A stretch of 64,000 nucleotides of DNA, from the NCBI RefSeq assembly GCF_023101685.1, contig NZ_CP082164.1, positions 992,001-1,056,000 on the forward strand, read 5' to 3'. The stretch's first letter is position 1. Each line of letters begins with the position of its first letter. Shown here piece after piece: positions 1 to 9,488 of the stretch. A model generated the notes under the pieces. It searched no databases and had not been told where the DNA came from. It saw only the letters and a list, made by a program, of their open reading frames with translations. Origin of the DNA: Bradyrhizobium sp. 186 (GTDB taxonomy: Bacteria; Pseudomonadota; Alphaproteobacteria; Rhizobiales; Xanthobacteraceae). The translations under genes were made by a program, and so were the position numbers.

Positions 1-118
1 TGCGTTCGGCGATCTTTCGGCAAAGCAATAGCTGACCGTCAATCGAGGTCGCCTTTTGCATGTCGCTGGAATAACGGGCGTATAGCACGGCCCTCTTTTT
101 CGGTGACACTATCGTCAT
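1..118 (-). CDS. serine recombinase, 5' end only (runs off window start)
   Basis: Reading leftwards from the ATG at 116-118 gives 39 codons that nearly match the N-terminus of the complete recombinase at 2361-3938: both have the YARYSSDMQ catalytic-serine motif followed by [14 protein letters not shown]. The gene is open at the window edge, so its length and integrity are unknown. The family performs site-specific DNA strand exchange through a serine nucleophile. The start overlaps the stop of the small upstream gene by four bases (ATGA), suggesting translational coupling. It is a paralogue of, and lies in the same orientation as, the recombinase 2.2 kb away. Confidence 0.8.
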   Translation of the reverse strand, partial: MTIVSPKKRAVLYARYSSDMQKATSIDGQLLLCRKIAER

Positions 119-303
119 GCCGTTCCCTTATCTCGGTGTTCCAAATCGGCTTTTTCGTCCCGTGCAATTTGTCGTCCGATGGAGCGCGCCAACTCGAGCC
201 AGACTTCCTCATTGTCGGGATTGTCCCAGCTCTGAGGGTGCGAAGGGGCAAGCGGTCGGATGATCGCTTTTTGTCTCGGATGCGATCGCGTCCCGTTACG
301 CAT
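115..303 (-). CDS. small conserved protein preceding serine recombinase (copy 1)
   Basis: A 62-residue frame containing AIIRPLAPSHPQSW and a following acidic stretch, then ELAR-IGRQ-ARDE. The same block occurs in the frame at 3862-4122, in front of the other recombinase. The start at 303 is chosen because the two copies align from this Met (MRNGTRSH versus MRTRIRSL). It ends by ATGA overlap with the recombinase start. I do not recognise the family; conservation in two copies at the same place argues it is a genuine partner gene of the recombinase, possibly a directionality or regulatory factor (inference). An upstream in-frame Met at 447 would give 110 residues. Confidence 0.55.
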   Translation of the reverse strand: MRNGTRSHPRQKAIIRPLAPSHPQSWDNPDNEEVWLELARSIGRQIARDEKADLEHRDKGTA

Positions 304-974
304 TACACAGTAGCGCAGGCGATCGCGTCTGCAAGCATCAATGGCGTAGCGCGCGTGATTTCTCGAAGTTTTTCGGATGCCATCGCATGAACCTGGACGG
401 AGTAGCTGAATTCTCCTCTCGACAACTTTGACAAACGTCCGCGCCAAGATAAACGCGGTCGCCGCTGCACCGCAAAGTGCGATGTCGCGCGTTTGCGTTG
501 CGGCTGCATGTTCGTCGTAGCGATGGGAAAACGCGGCGGAAAAAATTACGAAAAAATACTTGCGCTATCGAAACGATTCCGGCCGATCACTTGGAGGGAC
601 CGATCGCCTCCGTAAACCAAGTGGGCATGCCCGCGCTATGGCTTGCGTTTGAAAGCGCGGCAGCCGCACTCCAGTCTCCTTGCAGGGATGTCTTAGGCCT
701 GCTCGCTAGCATCTGCACCATCCTCTCGATCCCCGTGATCGCGGCAGAATCTGGGAGCCGGCGCACAGCAAGGAGGCCACCGAAACACGATCCCGAGCGA
801 CCTAAGGAAAGACCCGTCGAATATCCTTAAGTAAGCTGCCTACCCGCGCCGATCTCTAGCTGGTTCGGCGCGAGGAACTATCTGGCGATTCTGCTGAATC
901 CGAGTAAAACTTGACAAGCCAACCCATGGGGCGCCCGGTGTCCTCTGTCCGAGGACTGAGGACAGCGCGGAACC
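304..974. other. no convincing gene
   Basis: Overlapping open frames in several phases, none with a recognisable domain. The only structure noticed is TGTCCTC near 939 repeated as the inverted GAGGACA near 959, just ahead of the antitoxin gene, which could be an operator for autoregulation. Confidence 0.4.
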
Positions 975-1529
975 ATGAAAAGCCAGGATATTGTCGTCCT
1001 GCTAAAGCTCGTCAGCTTGCAGGATCATGAACACGCAACCGGGACAGACGTCCACCTGGACGGTGAGGACCCGTACTCGGTGAGAGGGCTCGAAGCCTCT
1101 CTCGGAATCAGCAAAACGGAAATCGCGGCCTCGATCAATCGCAGTCTCGCATCCGGCATGGCGATCAAGGACCGCAACACCAACCGTCCAAATCCCAATC
1201 GCAGGAACCTGCGCGATTTTATTGCCCACGGGCTGAAGTTTGTTTTCCCGGCAAAACCAGGTCCGATGCAGCGCGGCGTGCCGACAGCTTTCGCCGCCCC
1301 TGTCCTAAAGGACTCGCTCCACAGCGCTGGCAGCCTGATCCACGTCTGGCCCTATGCGCGCGGCCGCGAGATGGGCGAGTCAATCGAGCCTCTGTTCAAG
1401 ACCGTGCCAGAAGCCGCAGAGAAGGACGATCGCCTTTACGCCTATTTGGCTCTCGTGGACGCGATACGACTCGGTAATCAGCGCGCAGCACACCTCGCCA
1501 GCAATTTGCTTAAGGAGAGGCTAGGATGA
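975..1529 (+). CDS. AbiEi-like antitoxin / winged-helix regulator
   Basis: A 184-residue protein with an N-terminal helix-turn-helix-like segment (about residues 35-65, VRGLEASLGISKTEIAASIN) and a C-terminal part without an obvious motif. It overlaps the next gene by four bases (ATGA), and that gene encodes an AbiEii-type nucleotidyltransferase. This layout, regulator first and toxin second, is typical of AbiE type IV toxin-antitoxin systems, in which the first protein represses the operon and counteracts the toxin. Identity as antitoxin rests mainly on context. The gene itself looks intact although its toxin partner is truncated. Confidence 0.6.
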   Translation: MKSQDIVVLLKLVSLQDHEHATGTDVHLDGEDPYSVRGLEASLGISKTEIAASINRSLASGMAIKDRNTNRPNPNRRNLRDFIAHGLKFVFPAKPGPMQRGVPTAFAAPVLKDSLHSAGSLIHVWPYARGREMGESIEPLFKTVPEAAEKDDRLYAYLALVDAIRLGNQRAAHLASNLLKERLG

Positions 1530-2293
1530 CGATTCAAAGCCGTCTCAAGGAAATGCTGAAGACAGTTGCCGTCGCGCTCGGCGATCAACTTCTTGCGCGA
1601 TTGGTCTTTGTGGGCGGCTGCACAACGGCTCTCTATATAATGGATCCGGTCACGCTTGAGGGAGTAAGAGCCACAGATGATGTCGACCTGAATGTGGATC
1701 TGGCCGGCTTCCCGGAGTGGGCAAAGTTACTGGAGCAACTTCGCAAGCAGGGCTTCTCCGAGGCAGTCGACGACAATGTCATATGCCGGATGAAGCTTGG
1801 CGAGCTCAAGGTCGACTTTATGCCGGACGACGAGGAGATCCTCGGCTTCAGCAATCGTTGGTACGCAAAGGGGATCGAAACAGCCGTTGAGACGTCACCG
1901 GATGAAAACATCACGATCCGGCATCTCGCCCCGCCCATGTTCATCGCAACGAAGCTGGAGGCTTATCGCGGCAGAGGTGGCGGCGACCTTATCGGCAGCC
2001 GCGACGCTGAAGATATCCTGCTCCTCGTTGACGGGCGGCAAGAACTGGTTGACGAATCGACGTCCACGCCCTTGTGGTGCTTTGCGCAGAGCAGCATCAG
2101 GTTGTTCAGGTCTCTGGCGAGCGCTGGCGAACGAACGGGATCGCCGCGTGGCCGGTCTGCACTGTCGGCCACGATATGCGCGATGAAGCCAAACTTTCCA
2201 TCCTCACGGCCGGCGATCAGGTCACCGATGAGATCCTCGTTGCATCCGCGATACTCGCAGCGTCCCCCAGCCTTGGCCCAGAGAGCGACCTGA
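1526..2293 (+). pseudogene. AbiEii/AbiGii-type nucleotidyltransferase toxin, 3' end replaced
   Basis: Residues 1-178 have the MNT nucleotidyltransferase signature: FVGGCTTALY, then ATDDVDLNVD (metal-binding Asp pair), FMPDDEEILGFSNRWY, and [11 protein letters not shown]...[21 protein letters not shown]. After about base 2060 the frame no longer resembles the family and reads the opposite strand of an HNH nuclease gene. The toxin has therefore lost its C-terminal portion and been fused to unrelated sequence. AbiEii proteins act on tRNA or nucleotides and give phage-abortive infection; this one is probably inactive, although the nucleotidyltransferase core residues remain. Confidence 0.7.
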
Positions 2294-2322
2294 ATTTTGC
2301 TTGGGATTTGCGATTTTGCCAT
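2062..2322 (-). pseudogene. HNH endonuclease, N-terminal fragment
   Basis: On the minus strand, residues 1-87 read like an HNH nuclease of the type found at the N-terminus of defence proteins: [18 protein letters not shown] (zinc Cys pair), FIAHIVADS, then [16 protein letters not shown] (Cys/His-His motif). Similarity stops at about 2062, where the sequence becomes the toxin gene read backwards. The normal C-terminal domain (often SAVED or another sensor) is absent. The gene was cut by the same event that truncated the converging toxin gene. Confidence 0.65.
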
Positions 2323-2360
2323 GGTGGAGGTCCGGTACGACTCGGTATAGTATTCACGTT

Positions 2361-3938
2361 TTACCCCAAAAGCTCAACCGCGCGGTTCGACAATCCCCAC
2401 GCGCTTCCTGGGCTGCATCTGGAGGCCGAAGGTGGACCAGCAGAGCCGACCCGCGAGAGCGAGGAATTCCTGGAAGATCTTGCCGTAACCTCCGAACGGT
2501 ATCGGTCACCGAATTTCGGGTGATCGAAGCCAATGACATTTTCGCCGCCACCGCCCAGCAGCCGCAAGCGCTCTTCAACGCTTTCCCGCTCCAGGTCGCA
2601 CTCATCGATCCGCTTGAGCAACTCGTCCGGCTTCCGACGGCTATTTGCGATGGCATATGACAGGCGTTCGATCTCGGTAGTCAACACGCGGCGTCGACGC
2701 TCTAGCTTAGCGTGTTCGCTGCCCTTATTCCGATCGTTTTTGCGCTCCTCCTTCCAGGCACACATCGCCTCTTCAATGGCTTTCGGCGAAAGCAATTTCA
2801 GTTGGATTTTGTCGGAAGCATCCTCGAGCAGAACGTCCATGTCAAAGCTACGGGTGTGCTCGCAGGTGCTCCGCTGATGCGCGCTCGCGCATGCCGCGCG
2901 CGGTGCACCGTTACGCGAGGATTGAGCGATTCGCATGTGGCCATTGCAGACGCCACACCGGAGCACACCGGCAAGCGGGTGCTCATTGTTGCGCGGGATC
3001 ACGACCCGACGCCGCGGGTTGCCAGTCGGTCCGAACATAGATACGGCGCGCGCGCTACGAACCTCCTGCGTTCGATTCCAGAGCACTTGCGGAACGATCC
3101 GCAGCTCTGGCTTTTTGACTACGATATGGCGCTCTTCTGGATTGCGGCGCTTCTGTTTCTTCTGGGTCTCCGGGTTGAGAATTGTCGAGCGAACGTTCCA
3201 ATGTATCTCGCCGATATATAGATCGTTGCCGATAATGCCGCGACCATGCCGACCGCCTGTGATGCACTGATGATTCCAGGTGGTACGGCCAGCCTTGTTC
3301 TTGTGACGAGTTGCCCCTGGTGAGGGCACGCCGTCGCGGATGAGATCAGCGGCGATAGTTCGGGTCGAGCGGCCCGCTGCATATTCGGTGAAGATGCGGA
3401 GCGCTATCTTTGCTTCGTTCTCATCGATCACGCGTTCGCCCGGCGCGCCCGGCCTCGGTCGATAACCATAGGCGTATGAGCCAGGAATTCTTCCGTTGGC
3501 AACAGCGTTGTCATGGCCGCGCCGAACCTTTTCGGCGAGCTGCGGCTTGTAAATCGTGTTGTAGAGACTTGCGATGCTGATGTCAGTGGCGGTCGCATAG
3601 ACCCCTTTCTGATCCATCAGCTCAACGCCGTTGAACTCAAAAACCTGCTTGAGACGCTGGATGGTTGCGGGATCGCGCGACAAGCGGTCGAAATGCTCAA
3701 CCACGACTACGTCAAAGTCCTGGTTTTTCACACCGTTGAGCAAGCGCTGATAGCCGTCCCGCGCACCTTCGGTAAGACCAGATTTTGCGGCATCCACAAG
3801 CTCGCCGATGACATCGAGGCCGTTGCGCAATGCGACCTTCCGGCAGAGCAATAGCTGACCGTCAATCGAGGTCGCCTTTTGCATGTCGCTGGAATAACGG
3901 GCGTATAGTACGGCCGTTTTCTTCGACGCTGTCGTCAT
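2361..3938 (-). CDS. large serine recombinase
   Basis: A 525-residue protein in the standard order of the family: resolvase domain with catalytic Ser16 in YARYSSDMQ and [13 protein letters not shown] further on; recombinase domain (about residues 165-300, with [22 protein letters not shown]); zinc-ribbon ([10 protein letters not shown] and a later Cys pair near 345-385); coiled coil (about 410-470). After FGDRYRSEV (about residue 485) the sequence becomes low-complexity Arg/Ser and no longer looks like the family, while another frame gives plausible text, so a frameshift near base 2480 is likely at the extreme C-terminus. It mediates site-specific integration or excision. Its 5' end and upstream small gene are duplicated at 1-303. 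Confidence 0.85.
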   Translation of the reverse strand: MTTASKKTAVLYARYSSDMQKATSIDGQLLLCRKVALRNGLDVIGELVDAAKSGLTEGARDGYQRLLNGVKNQDFDVVVVEHFDRLSRDPATIQRLKQVFEFNGVELMDQKGVYATATDISIASLYNTIYKPQLAEKVRRGHDNAVANGRIPGSYAYGYRPRPGAPGERVIDENEAKIALRIFTEYAAGRSTRTIAADLIRDGVPSPGATRHKNKAGRTTWNHQCITGGRHGRGIIGNDLYIGEIHWNVRSTILNPETQKKQKRRNPEERHIVVKKPELRIVPQVLWNRTQEVRSARAVSMFGPTGNPRRRVVIPRNNEHPLAGVLRCGVCNGHMRIAQSSRNGAPRAACASAHQRSTCEHTRSFDMDVLLEDASDKIQLKLLSPKAIEEAMCAWKEERKNDRNKGSEHAKLERRRRVLTTEIERLSYAIANSRRKPDELLKRIDECDLERESVEERLRLLGGGGENVIGFDHPKFGDRYRSEVTARSSRNSSLSRVGSAGPPSASRCSPGSAWGLSNRAVELLG

Positions 3939-4122
3939 GCCGGTCCTTTATCGGCTGCCCCGAGCCGTGATTTTCATCCCGTGCGACCTGACGTCCGATA
4001 GCGCGCGCCAACTCAAACCAGATTTCCTCATTGTCCGGATTATCCCAGCTCTGAGGATGAGAGGGGGCAAGCGGTCGAATGATCGCTCGTTGTCTTCGGA
4101 GAGATCGGATGCGGGTACGCAT
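3862..4122 (-). CDS. small conserved protein preceding serine recombinase (copy 2)
   Basis: An 86-residue frame sharing AIIRPLAPSHPQSW and ELARAIGRQVARDE with copy 1 at 115-303. Start chosen by alignment with copy 1. Here an indel shortly after ARDE puts the frame past the position where copy 1 stops, so it runs 77 bases into the recombinase gene in another phase, giving a C-terminal tail that is probably not native. Function unknown; positionally linked to the recombinase. Confidence 0.5.
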   Translation of the reverse strand: MRTRIRSLRRQRAIIRPLAPSHPQSWDNPDNEEIWFELARAIGRQVARDENHGSGQPIKDRHDDSVEENGRTIRPLFQRHAKGDLD

Positions 4123-5364
4123 TTGCAAACTCGCGAGCAGAAGCTAGCGTAAATTTCTGCGCTGCGCTGCAGCCAAGCCGCAGCGATTACTCGCAACGCT
4201 TCTCTCATGCTGACTTCGGCAGCGTCGAATGAAAATGAAATTCTTCAAGTGCCGCGGCGCGCGTGAGGGCATTCCTAGCGATGAGGCGCGTAGTCGAGAG
4301 CAGATACGCTAAGCAAAGCGGAGTAAAAATACTTGCGGGTGGGCGACGTAAGTCTGTGGCTGGGAGACCGGTGCCTAGCGGACCCGTTCTCGGTTCACGA
4401 GGCTTCTCGTACAGATGTGTAGTGGCTGCCGCGGAGCGCCGGCTCGTCCATCAATAAAATTTGGCCGCTGGCGGCGAATTGTCGCGCGCAGCCCAGACGC
4501 GGTGGTCCGACCCCAAGGAACCGTCGCTGATTGGGTCTTTCTTATTCCGCTGGTTCGATGATCCTTGCGTCGAGCCTCCAAGAGCAAGCACTCCGTCTGC
4601 GTGAGCTCCGTAATCGGGCGTAGAAAAGCACTGTCAGAAAAACGCATACTTCTGATAGAGTCCTTCCGCTCCGATATCCAAGGAGTTCAAAACTGAACTC
4701 GCTGCCCAGGTCCCGTCCGGTGTCTGGATCCTCACGGATTTCCTCCATGTCGGCTGGCGAGACACCGTCGATGGTGCCCGTGGCCTATTTTATTAAATGT
4801 TGTCGGCTTTATGTGTCCATGTTTTGCGGGAACGGAGACCGCGACCCCAAAGCATCAGACCTCGCTTGAAAAGATCGAACAGAAGATCGAGCGGAAGAAG
4901 GATGAGGCTGTCTTCCTAGCGCGTGAGTTCACCAAGTCTCGGCGGCGAAGATCAGGCCTTGGGCGCGCTTCCTACCCTTCTGGGCAAGGGCTGTCTCGCA
5001 CGGCTCGGCTACGCCCCATGGCCGTGCCAGTCCCTCGCGGCTGACGCCAGATGGCTTCGCCGGCGTGGCGCGTCAGGCGCTCGATGAGCCTGGCGTGGAA
5101 CGGGAACCTACCGAAGCCGAACGTGCCTATTGATGAGGGCCTCTCGACCCAGATTCCCGTCAAACCCGGTCGTCCGTCAAAGGCCGCTTCTCGCGTAAAG
5201 CCTGATCATCATGCATGCAGGCACATACACCACGTTGTCGCGCGAGACGGCGCGGGAAGCACGAATCGGCTCAACCGTTTGGTCCGGCCTCGTGTCTACA
5301 ATCGTCTTAATGCCTGTTGCGGATTTCGTGTAGATTTTCCGGATCGAGCAGCACCGGTCTCCTT
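4123..5364. other. no convincing gene
   Basis: About 1.2 kb without a frame I can support. A short plus-strand frame at 4811-5044 begins with a charged helical stretch (SLEKIEQKIERKKDEAVFLA) that could be the remnant of a small coiled-coil protein, but it has no recognisable family and turns into Arg-rich text. Probably eroded accessory DNA. Confidence 0.4.
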
Positions 5365-6230
5365 CTAGATCCTGACGGAAAAGCGGTTGAAAGCTGTCAG
5401 GCTCTGAATGCGGAGCTCCACTTCGCGCTGATAGATCGTCCTTTGCAAGAACACGATTTCCGCGTCTCGATCGCTTTCGTCGACATCGATGTACCAAGAC
5501 TTTGAGCGTCCATCGATACCGTCACTCCAGCGATATCCACGCGTCTTGAGTTCATCCTTCGGCTCGAACGGCGAATGTTCGGCCCAGATCCTAGTGGTTT
5601 TGCGCCGCGCACGTTCCAGCAGTGCGGAAAGAACGGTCCTATTGTGATCGGGGAGCTGCAAGGGTTGGATCTCGAGGAGCGCGAGGCAGTCATCGACAGC
5701 GCGATGAGCCTCATGAAACAGGCCCGCCTTCATCCGCAGATACGGCAGCCGTGAGCCTTCGAAGCCATGACTGCGCCATTCAATCTCACTGACCGAACAC
5801 GCCCAAGCTTGATGCTCAAACGACGGACTGTAACGCTCCATGAACGTGCGATCGAAAGCGGCATTGTGCGCAATGACGACAACGGCATCTGCCGCGAAGG
5901 CGGCAACGCGATTCGGGTCAAGGTTGTGGCCATTGACCATCTCGTCGGTAATCCCGGTGAGAGCCGTAACCTCGGGGGGATGGCCACCGACGGCTGGTTG
6001 AAACAGCTGAATGTATCGCGGGCTCGGGTGGTCCGGCCGTCCGGTAGGTACGCGAATTTGACCATTCCAAGCTCGATGATCTGATCGCGGGTCGAATTCA
6101 CGCCGATCGTCTCGACATCCAGTAGGAGAGCAGTCTTGGCTGCTTCATCGTTGCTCGCAGCGAATTCTGGCCGCGGAACGAGCCGGCGCAAGATGCGATA
6201 ATCCCGTGATTGCTCGAGCGCGGCCGCCAT
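5365..6230 (-). pseudogene. DnaQ-like 3'-5' exonuclease with a frameshift in a C6 run
   Basis: Two frames join into one DEDDh exonuclease. Frame 1 (6230 to about 5980) has ALLLDVETIGV (Exo I, Asp and Glu) and DQIIELGMVKFAY. Frame 2 (about 5975 to 5365) has EVTALTGITDEMVNGH, VIAHNAAFDRTFMERY (Exo II) and HRAVDDCLALLEI (Exo III, His and Asp). The shift falls in a run of six C on the minus strand (5974-5979) where seven would restore PP-EVTALTG. The rest is intact, so this is a recent lesion, a sequencing error or a slippery phase-variable tract. The gene resembles the epsilon-type exonucleases carried by mobile elements. The C-terminal 80 residues are unassigned. Confidence 0.75.
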
Positions 6231-6916
6231 TTCGGCCAGGTTACGGGATCGGTCATTTTCTTGGTCAACAGATGAAATCGCGTTCCGCGTGCACCTGACT
6301 GCACTCTACCGGATGCGCTCGGGCGAGGCATCGGTGCCTGTGGACAGCTATTCGCCGGTTTACGTCCGCAGCTATCGGCTGGGTGGAAATAACCGGTCGG
6401 GCGAAACGGCATCCGCGACCAGCCAGCGGGGACGCTCGAGTCCAGCACCTTGCCAACTTCACTAGAGGCTTCGCCCGCCGAAGTGTCGAACGGCGGATAT
6501 TGATGGCGATCTCTATGGCACGCTCGCATCCACCCGTGCTCCTCGCATTCGCGGCTAGCGCCGACCTGCTGCAGCACCGAGATCGCCCAGCCGCGAGCGT
6601 CCGGGATCGAGGGTCCTCTCTCCGGTACAATCAGCATCGAATTCGCTCCAACGAATCCCCCAGACAGTTCCGGCGGTTAGCACAACGTGGGATTCCGGAT
6701 CGTCTGGCCGAATGCGGTCACGTGCTAGGGGGGCCTCATGACCCAGCCGGGCGCGGTCCTCTGACCTCCCGCGAGATCCAAGGGCCTTCCGCGAGCACGG
6801 GAATCTGCCCGCGGAGCCGGCCGACGAGGAGCCGAAGTGCAGATCGAGCAAGTCGGCTTCGGAGCCGAAGAAGGACAGGCGTGCCGCATCGACACAGTCC
6901 AAAATGAGCGCTGAAT
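6231..6916. other. degenerate stretch between exonuclease and queD
   Basis: Contains only the remnant described at 6390-6600; the rest (6600-6916) has overlapping frames without recognisable domains. Confidence 0.4.
6390..6600 (-). pseudogene. remnant of a rhizobial hypothetical protein (RECEEHGWM family), copy 1
   Basis: Minus-strand frames contain RECEEHGWM, followed in neighbouring phases by ERAIEIA and PPFDTSAGEASSEVGKVLDSS. The first motif recurs as IRECEEHAWMKDRAD near 9640. I recall this as a short conserved hypothetical protein common in rhizobial accessory DNA, but cannot check. Reading it requires at least two frame changes, so it is dead. Confidence 0.4.
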
Positions 6917-7279
6917 TCAGCGATCGGGCCCGTCATATTCCGCCCAACAATCGGTCGTCTCGTACACCCTCACGCTCGAGAGTTGCGCAAGGCACGGTTT
7001 CGCGTGCTTCCAGATCCAGATGGCGATATATTCCGCCGTCGGATTTTCCAGTCCCGGGACTTTGTTCAGGCAATGGTGATCGAGCTTCTTTAGAAGAAGA
7101 CCGAACGCTTCTTCCATGTTGAAGAAATCCATTACGAACCCGGTGTGCGGATCGACGGGCCCGTTCAGCACGACCTCGACCCGATAGGAATGACCGTGCA
7201 TCCGATGACAGCGATGTGTCTGCGGGACGTTTGGAAGTCGGTGCGCTGCCTCGAACTTAAATACCTGGGATATCTTCAT
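6917..7279 (-). CDS. queD: 6-carboxy-5,6,7,8-tetrahydropterin synthase
   Basis: A 120-residue protein, the usual QueD size, from MKISQVFKFEAAHRLP at 7279. It has the zinc histidines (FEAAHRL and HRMHGHSY), the catalytic Cys just before them (RCHRMHGH), the GFVMDFFNM stretch, LDHHCLN, NPTAEYIA and the C-terminal YETTDCWAEY. QueD converts 7,8-dihydroneopterin triphosphate to carboxytetrahydropterin on the route to preQ0, queuosine or other 7-deazaguanines. The longer in-frame extensions to 7321 or 7375 lack family character. No other 7-deazaguanine gene is seen nearby, so this may be a stray accessory copy. Confidence 0.88.
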   Translation of the reverse strand: MKISQVFKFEAAHRLPNVPQTHRCHRMHGHSYRVEVVLNGPVDPHTGFVMDFFNMEEAFGLLLKKLDHHCLNKVPGLENPTAEYIAIWIWKHAKPCLAQLSSVRVYETTDCWAEYDGPDR

Positions 7280-8060
7280 CTGATGCCGGGATGTTTGTGG
7301 GATTGCACGCTGAGTCGCCATTTCCGATGAGCAGACATTACGCGACGGCGTGCCGCATGTGGTCGACGGCGTCAAATTGTCGAGCCCCCTCTCATCGAAC
7401 CGGTCCGGCAGAGCTTCCGGCTGCGGCTACACGAATTTTGAGTTCGTGTCCGCGAGTGATGCCCACGCGGCGCGATTTGCTGACGCAAATCGAGTCACCA
7501 CGCCGGCCGGGACCGGCAGCCTGCCGTTCGTCTCGATCGCGATAAGGAACCCGAGATCATGGAGCGCTTGCACGAGATCGTCGCCGAACCGCAACAGTGG
7601 TTCTGGGCACGTTCATTGCCTGTGCCATGCAGGCGATGGAGCGTCTACTACAAGATCCGGTAGATGCCGAAGCCAACTTGAGGCGCTAGGGTCCGGCCGC
7701 GTTCCCCCGCCGGTCATCATCGAGGAAACAGAAATGAACGCAACCGACGGGAAGCCAACAAAGGGCAGAACGGCACAATATGACTGGCAGAACCTGGGTG
7801 GCTACCCACGAACACCTCAATCAGGATCCTCGTTGTTCTGACTTAAGAGCCGCAGAAGGCTACGATTGCCGGGAGGCGTATACCTAGGGAAAATCGACTA
7901 AGGCAAAAATCAGCTTGTGAAACGTCAAACGGATTTACGCGATCACGGCGATCGATTGGCGCAGATAAACTTATGTACCCCTGTGCAAGGAGCAGATCCG
8001 GAGAGGGTTGCGCTGAGTACGCGATCAGCGAATTTGGAAAAGCTCGCGACACGTTCATCC
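7280..8060. other. no convincing gene
   Basis: One plus-strand frame near 7545-7685 gives suggestive text in two phases (EIMERLHEIVAEPQQW then GTFIACAMQAMERLLQDP) ending at a stop near 7688, which may be a gene remnant I cannot identify. Otherwise empty. The MATE frame is open upstream to 7917 but that part lacks family character. Confidence 0.35.
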
Positions 8061-9488
8061 ATGAATGAGCCGGATACGGAATTCGCGCTCGAGAGCGAGC
8101 GCAATTTGATGCCACAGAAGAAACAGCACATCGATCTATCGGACCCGAATCTCTCGAGCCTTATCCTGCGGCTCGCCATTCCATCTGTTGTTGGGTTATC
8201 GATCCATGCGTTACAGCAGGTCGTCAATGCGATCTTTGTTGGCGCACTTGGCGCGCAGGCGATCGCAGCTGTGAGCATGACCTTGCCGATCATGGTCCTG
8301 CTCGCGGCAGTCGGACAGGGGATCGGGGTTGGAACGGCGTCGTTCATATCTCGTCATCTGGGCGCTCGTGAGTACCTAGAGGCGAGTCGAGGCGCAAGTA
8401 CAGCACTCGCCCTCACCGCTCCGACCGGTATCATAGTTACCGTCGCACTGCTTCCAAATCTGCCAGCGATATTCGCAAGCCTCGGAGCCACTCCAACCAT
8501 CATGCCCGTGGCGCTCGACTACGCGGGAACGCTTTTGTTCGGGAACACCCTGATGCTTCTAAACATCGTCAGCGGGTTCATTGTCAGAGCCGAAGGCGAT
8601 ACGCGATTCAGCATGTGGGCGATGCTTACCGCGTTTCTACTAAACGCTGTGCTTGACCCCGTCTTCATATTCCTGCTTCACCTTGGTGTGCGAGGCGCAG
8701 CCATCGCAACGCTGGTATCGCAGATCGCTGCTATTGGACTCTATATCGCGTATTTTACGAAGCTTGGCGGGACAGTTCTCGTCAGGGTATCTCACATATC
8801 ATTGCGAGCAGATCGGATCAGACAGCTCGCGTTGGTAGGCGCGCCGGCGACAATGACGAGTATCTTATCTGCTTTTGCCGTTATGCTGTTGTATGGAGCT
8901 GCTGCACCGTTCGGCGATGATTCCATCGCCGCAGTTGGAATAGCTGTGCGAATCTTGATGGTCGGCGCACTGCCTATCACCGGGTTCTGCATAGGCGCTC
9001 AAGCTATCCTGGGTTTCGGTTGGGGCGCACGCGACTATGTTCGTATTCTGAAGGCTGCGAAGTTCATGCTCTTCGTGACGGTCGCATTCTCCATGGTGTA
9101 TTCTGCAGCCGTTGTGATTTTTGCAAGGCCTTTGGCGAGCCTATTTAGCGATAACGAGAAGGTCACGGAAATAGCCGTGTCGACCTGCATCGTGTTCCAT
9201 CTCTTCTTTGGGCTGTTTGGGGTTCAGAGTTTCGTGACGGCAATGCTTCAGTCGTTTGGGAGAGCACGCCTCAGTGCAATTGTGTCCCTGGCGAGGCAGG
9301 GGTATCTCTTCATACCGGCCGTACTGTTATTCCCGATGGTTGCGGGTTTCAACGGACTGTTAGCCAGTCAAGCAATCGCTGAGCTGGGCGCCGGAATGAT
9401 CGCTCTGTTCGTCATGTTCCACCAGTTCGGTGAGCTCAGACGAGCGCTCCGGCACCGTGGTTCAAGAGCAATCGGGATAGCGGGTTGA
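8061..9488 (+). CDS. MATE family multidrug/metabolite efflux transporter
   Basis: About 475 residues from the ATG at 8061 (8109 is an equally possible start with GAGAG about 12 bases upstream). The protein has roughly 12 hydrophobic segments in two halves, starting LSSLILRLAIPSVVGLSIHAL; the two-fold repeat and motifs such as GALGAQAIAAVSMTLPI, GQGIGVGTASFISRHLGA, and IVRAEGDTRFSMWAML are typical of MATE exporters, which use Na+ or H+ gradients to expel organic cations or secondary metabolites across the inner membrane. It stands alone: flanking genes are remnants. Substrate cannot be inferred. Confidence 0.9.
   Translation: MNEPDTEFALESERNLMPQKKQHIDLSDPNLSSLILRLAIPSVVGLSIHALQQVVNAIFVGALGAQAIAAVSMTLPIMVLLAAVGQGIGVGTASFISRHLGAREYLEASRGASTALALTAPTGIIVTVALLPNLPAIFASLGATPTIMPVALDYAGTLLFGNTLMLLNIVSGFIVRAEGDTRFSMWAMLTAFLLNAVLDPVFIFLLHLGVRGAAIATLVSQIAAIGLYIAYFTKLGGTVLVRVSHISLRADRIRQLALVGAPATMTSILSAFAVMLLYGAAAPFGDDSIAAVGIAVRILMVGALPITGFCIGAQAILGFGWGARDYVRILKAAKFMLFVTVAFSMVYSAAVVIFARPLASLFSDNEKVTEIAVSTCIVFHLFFGLFGVQSFVTAMLQSFGRARLSAIVSLARQGYLFIPAVLLFPMVAGFNGLLASQAIAELGAGMIALFVMFHQFGELRRALRHRGSRAIGIAG

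Noticed and set aside
477..830. 117-codon plus-strand frame near the window start
   Set aside because: No domain, no ribosome binding site, and overlapping frames of similar length on the other strand.
4811..5044. TraC-like conjugation protein
   Set aside because: The charged helix is too short and non-specific, and the frame degenerates into Arg-rich text.
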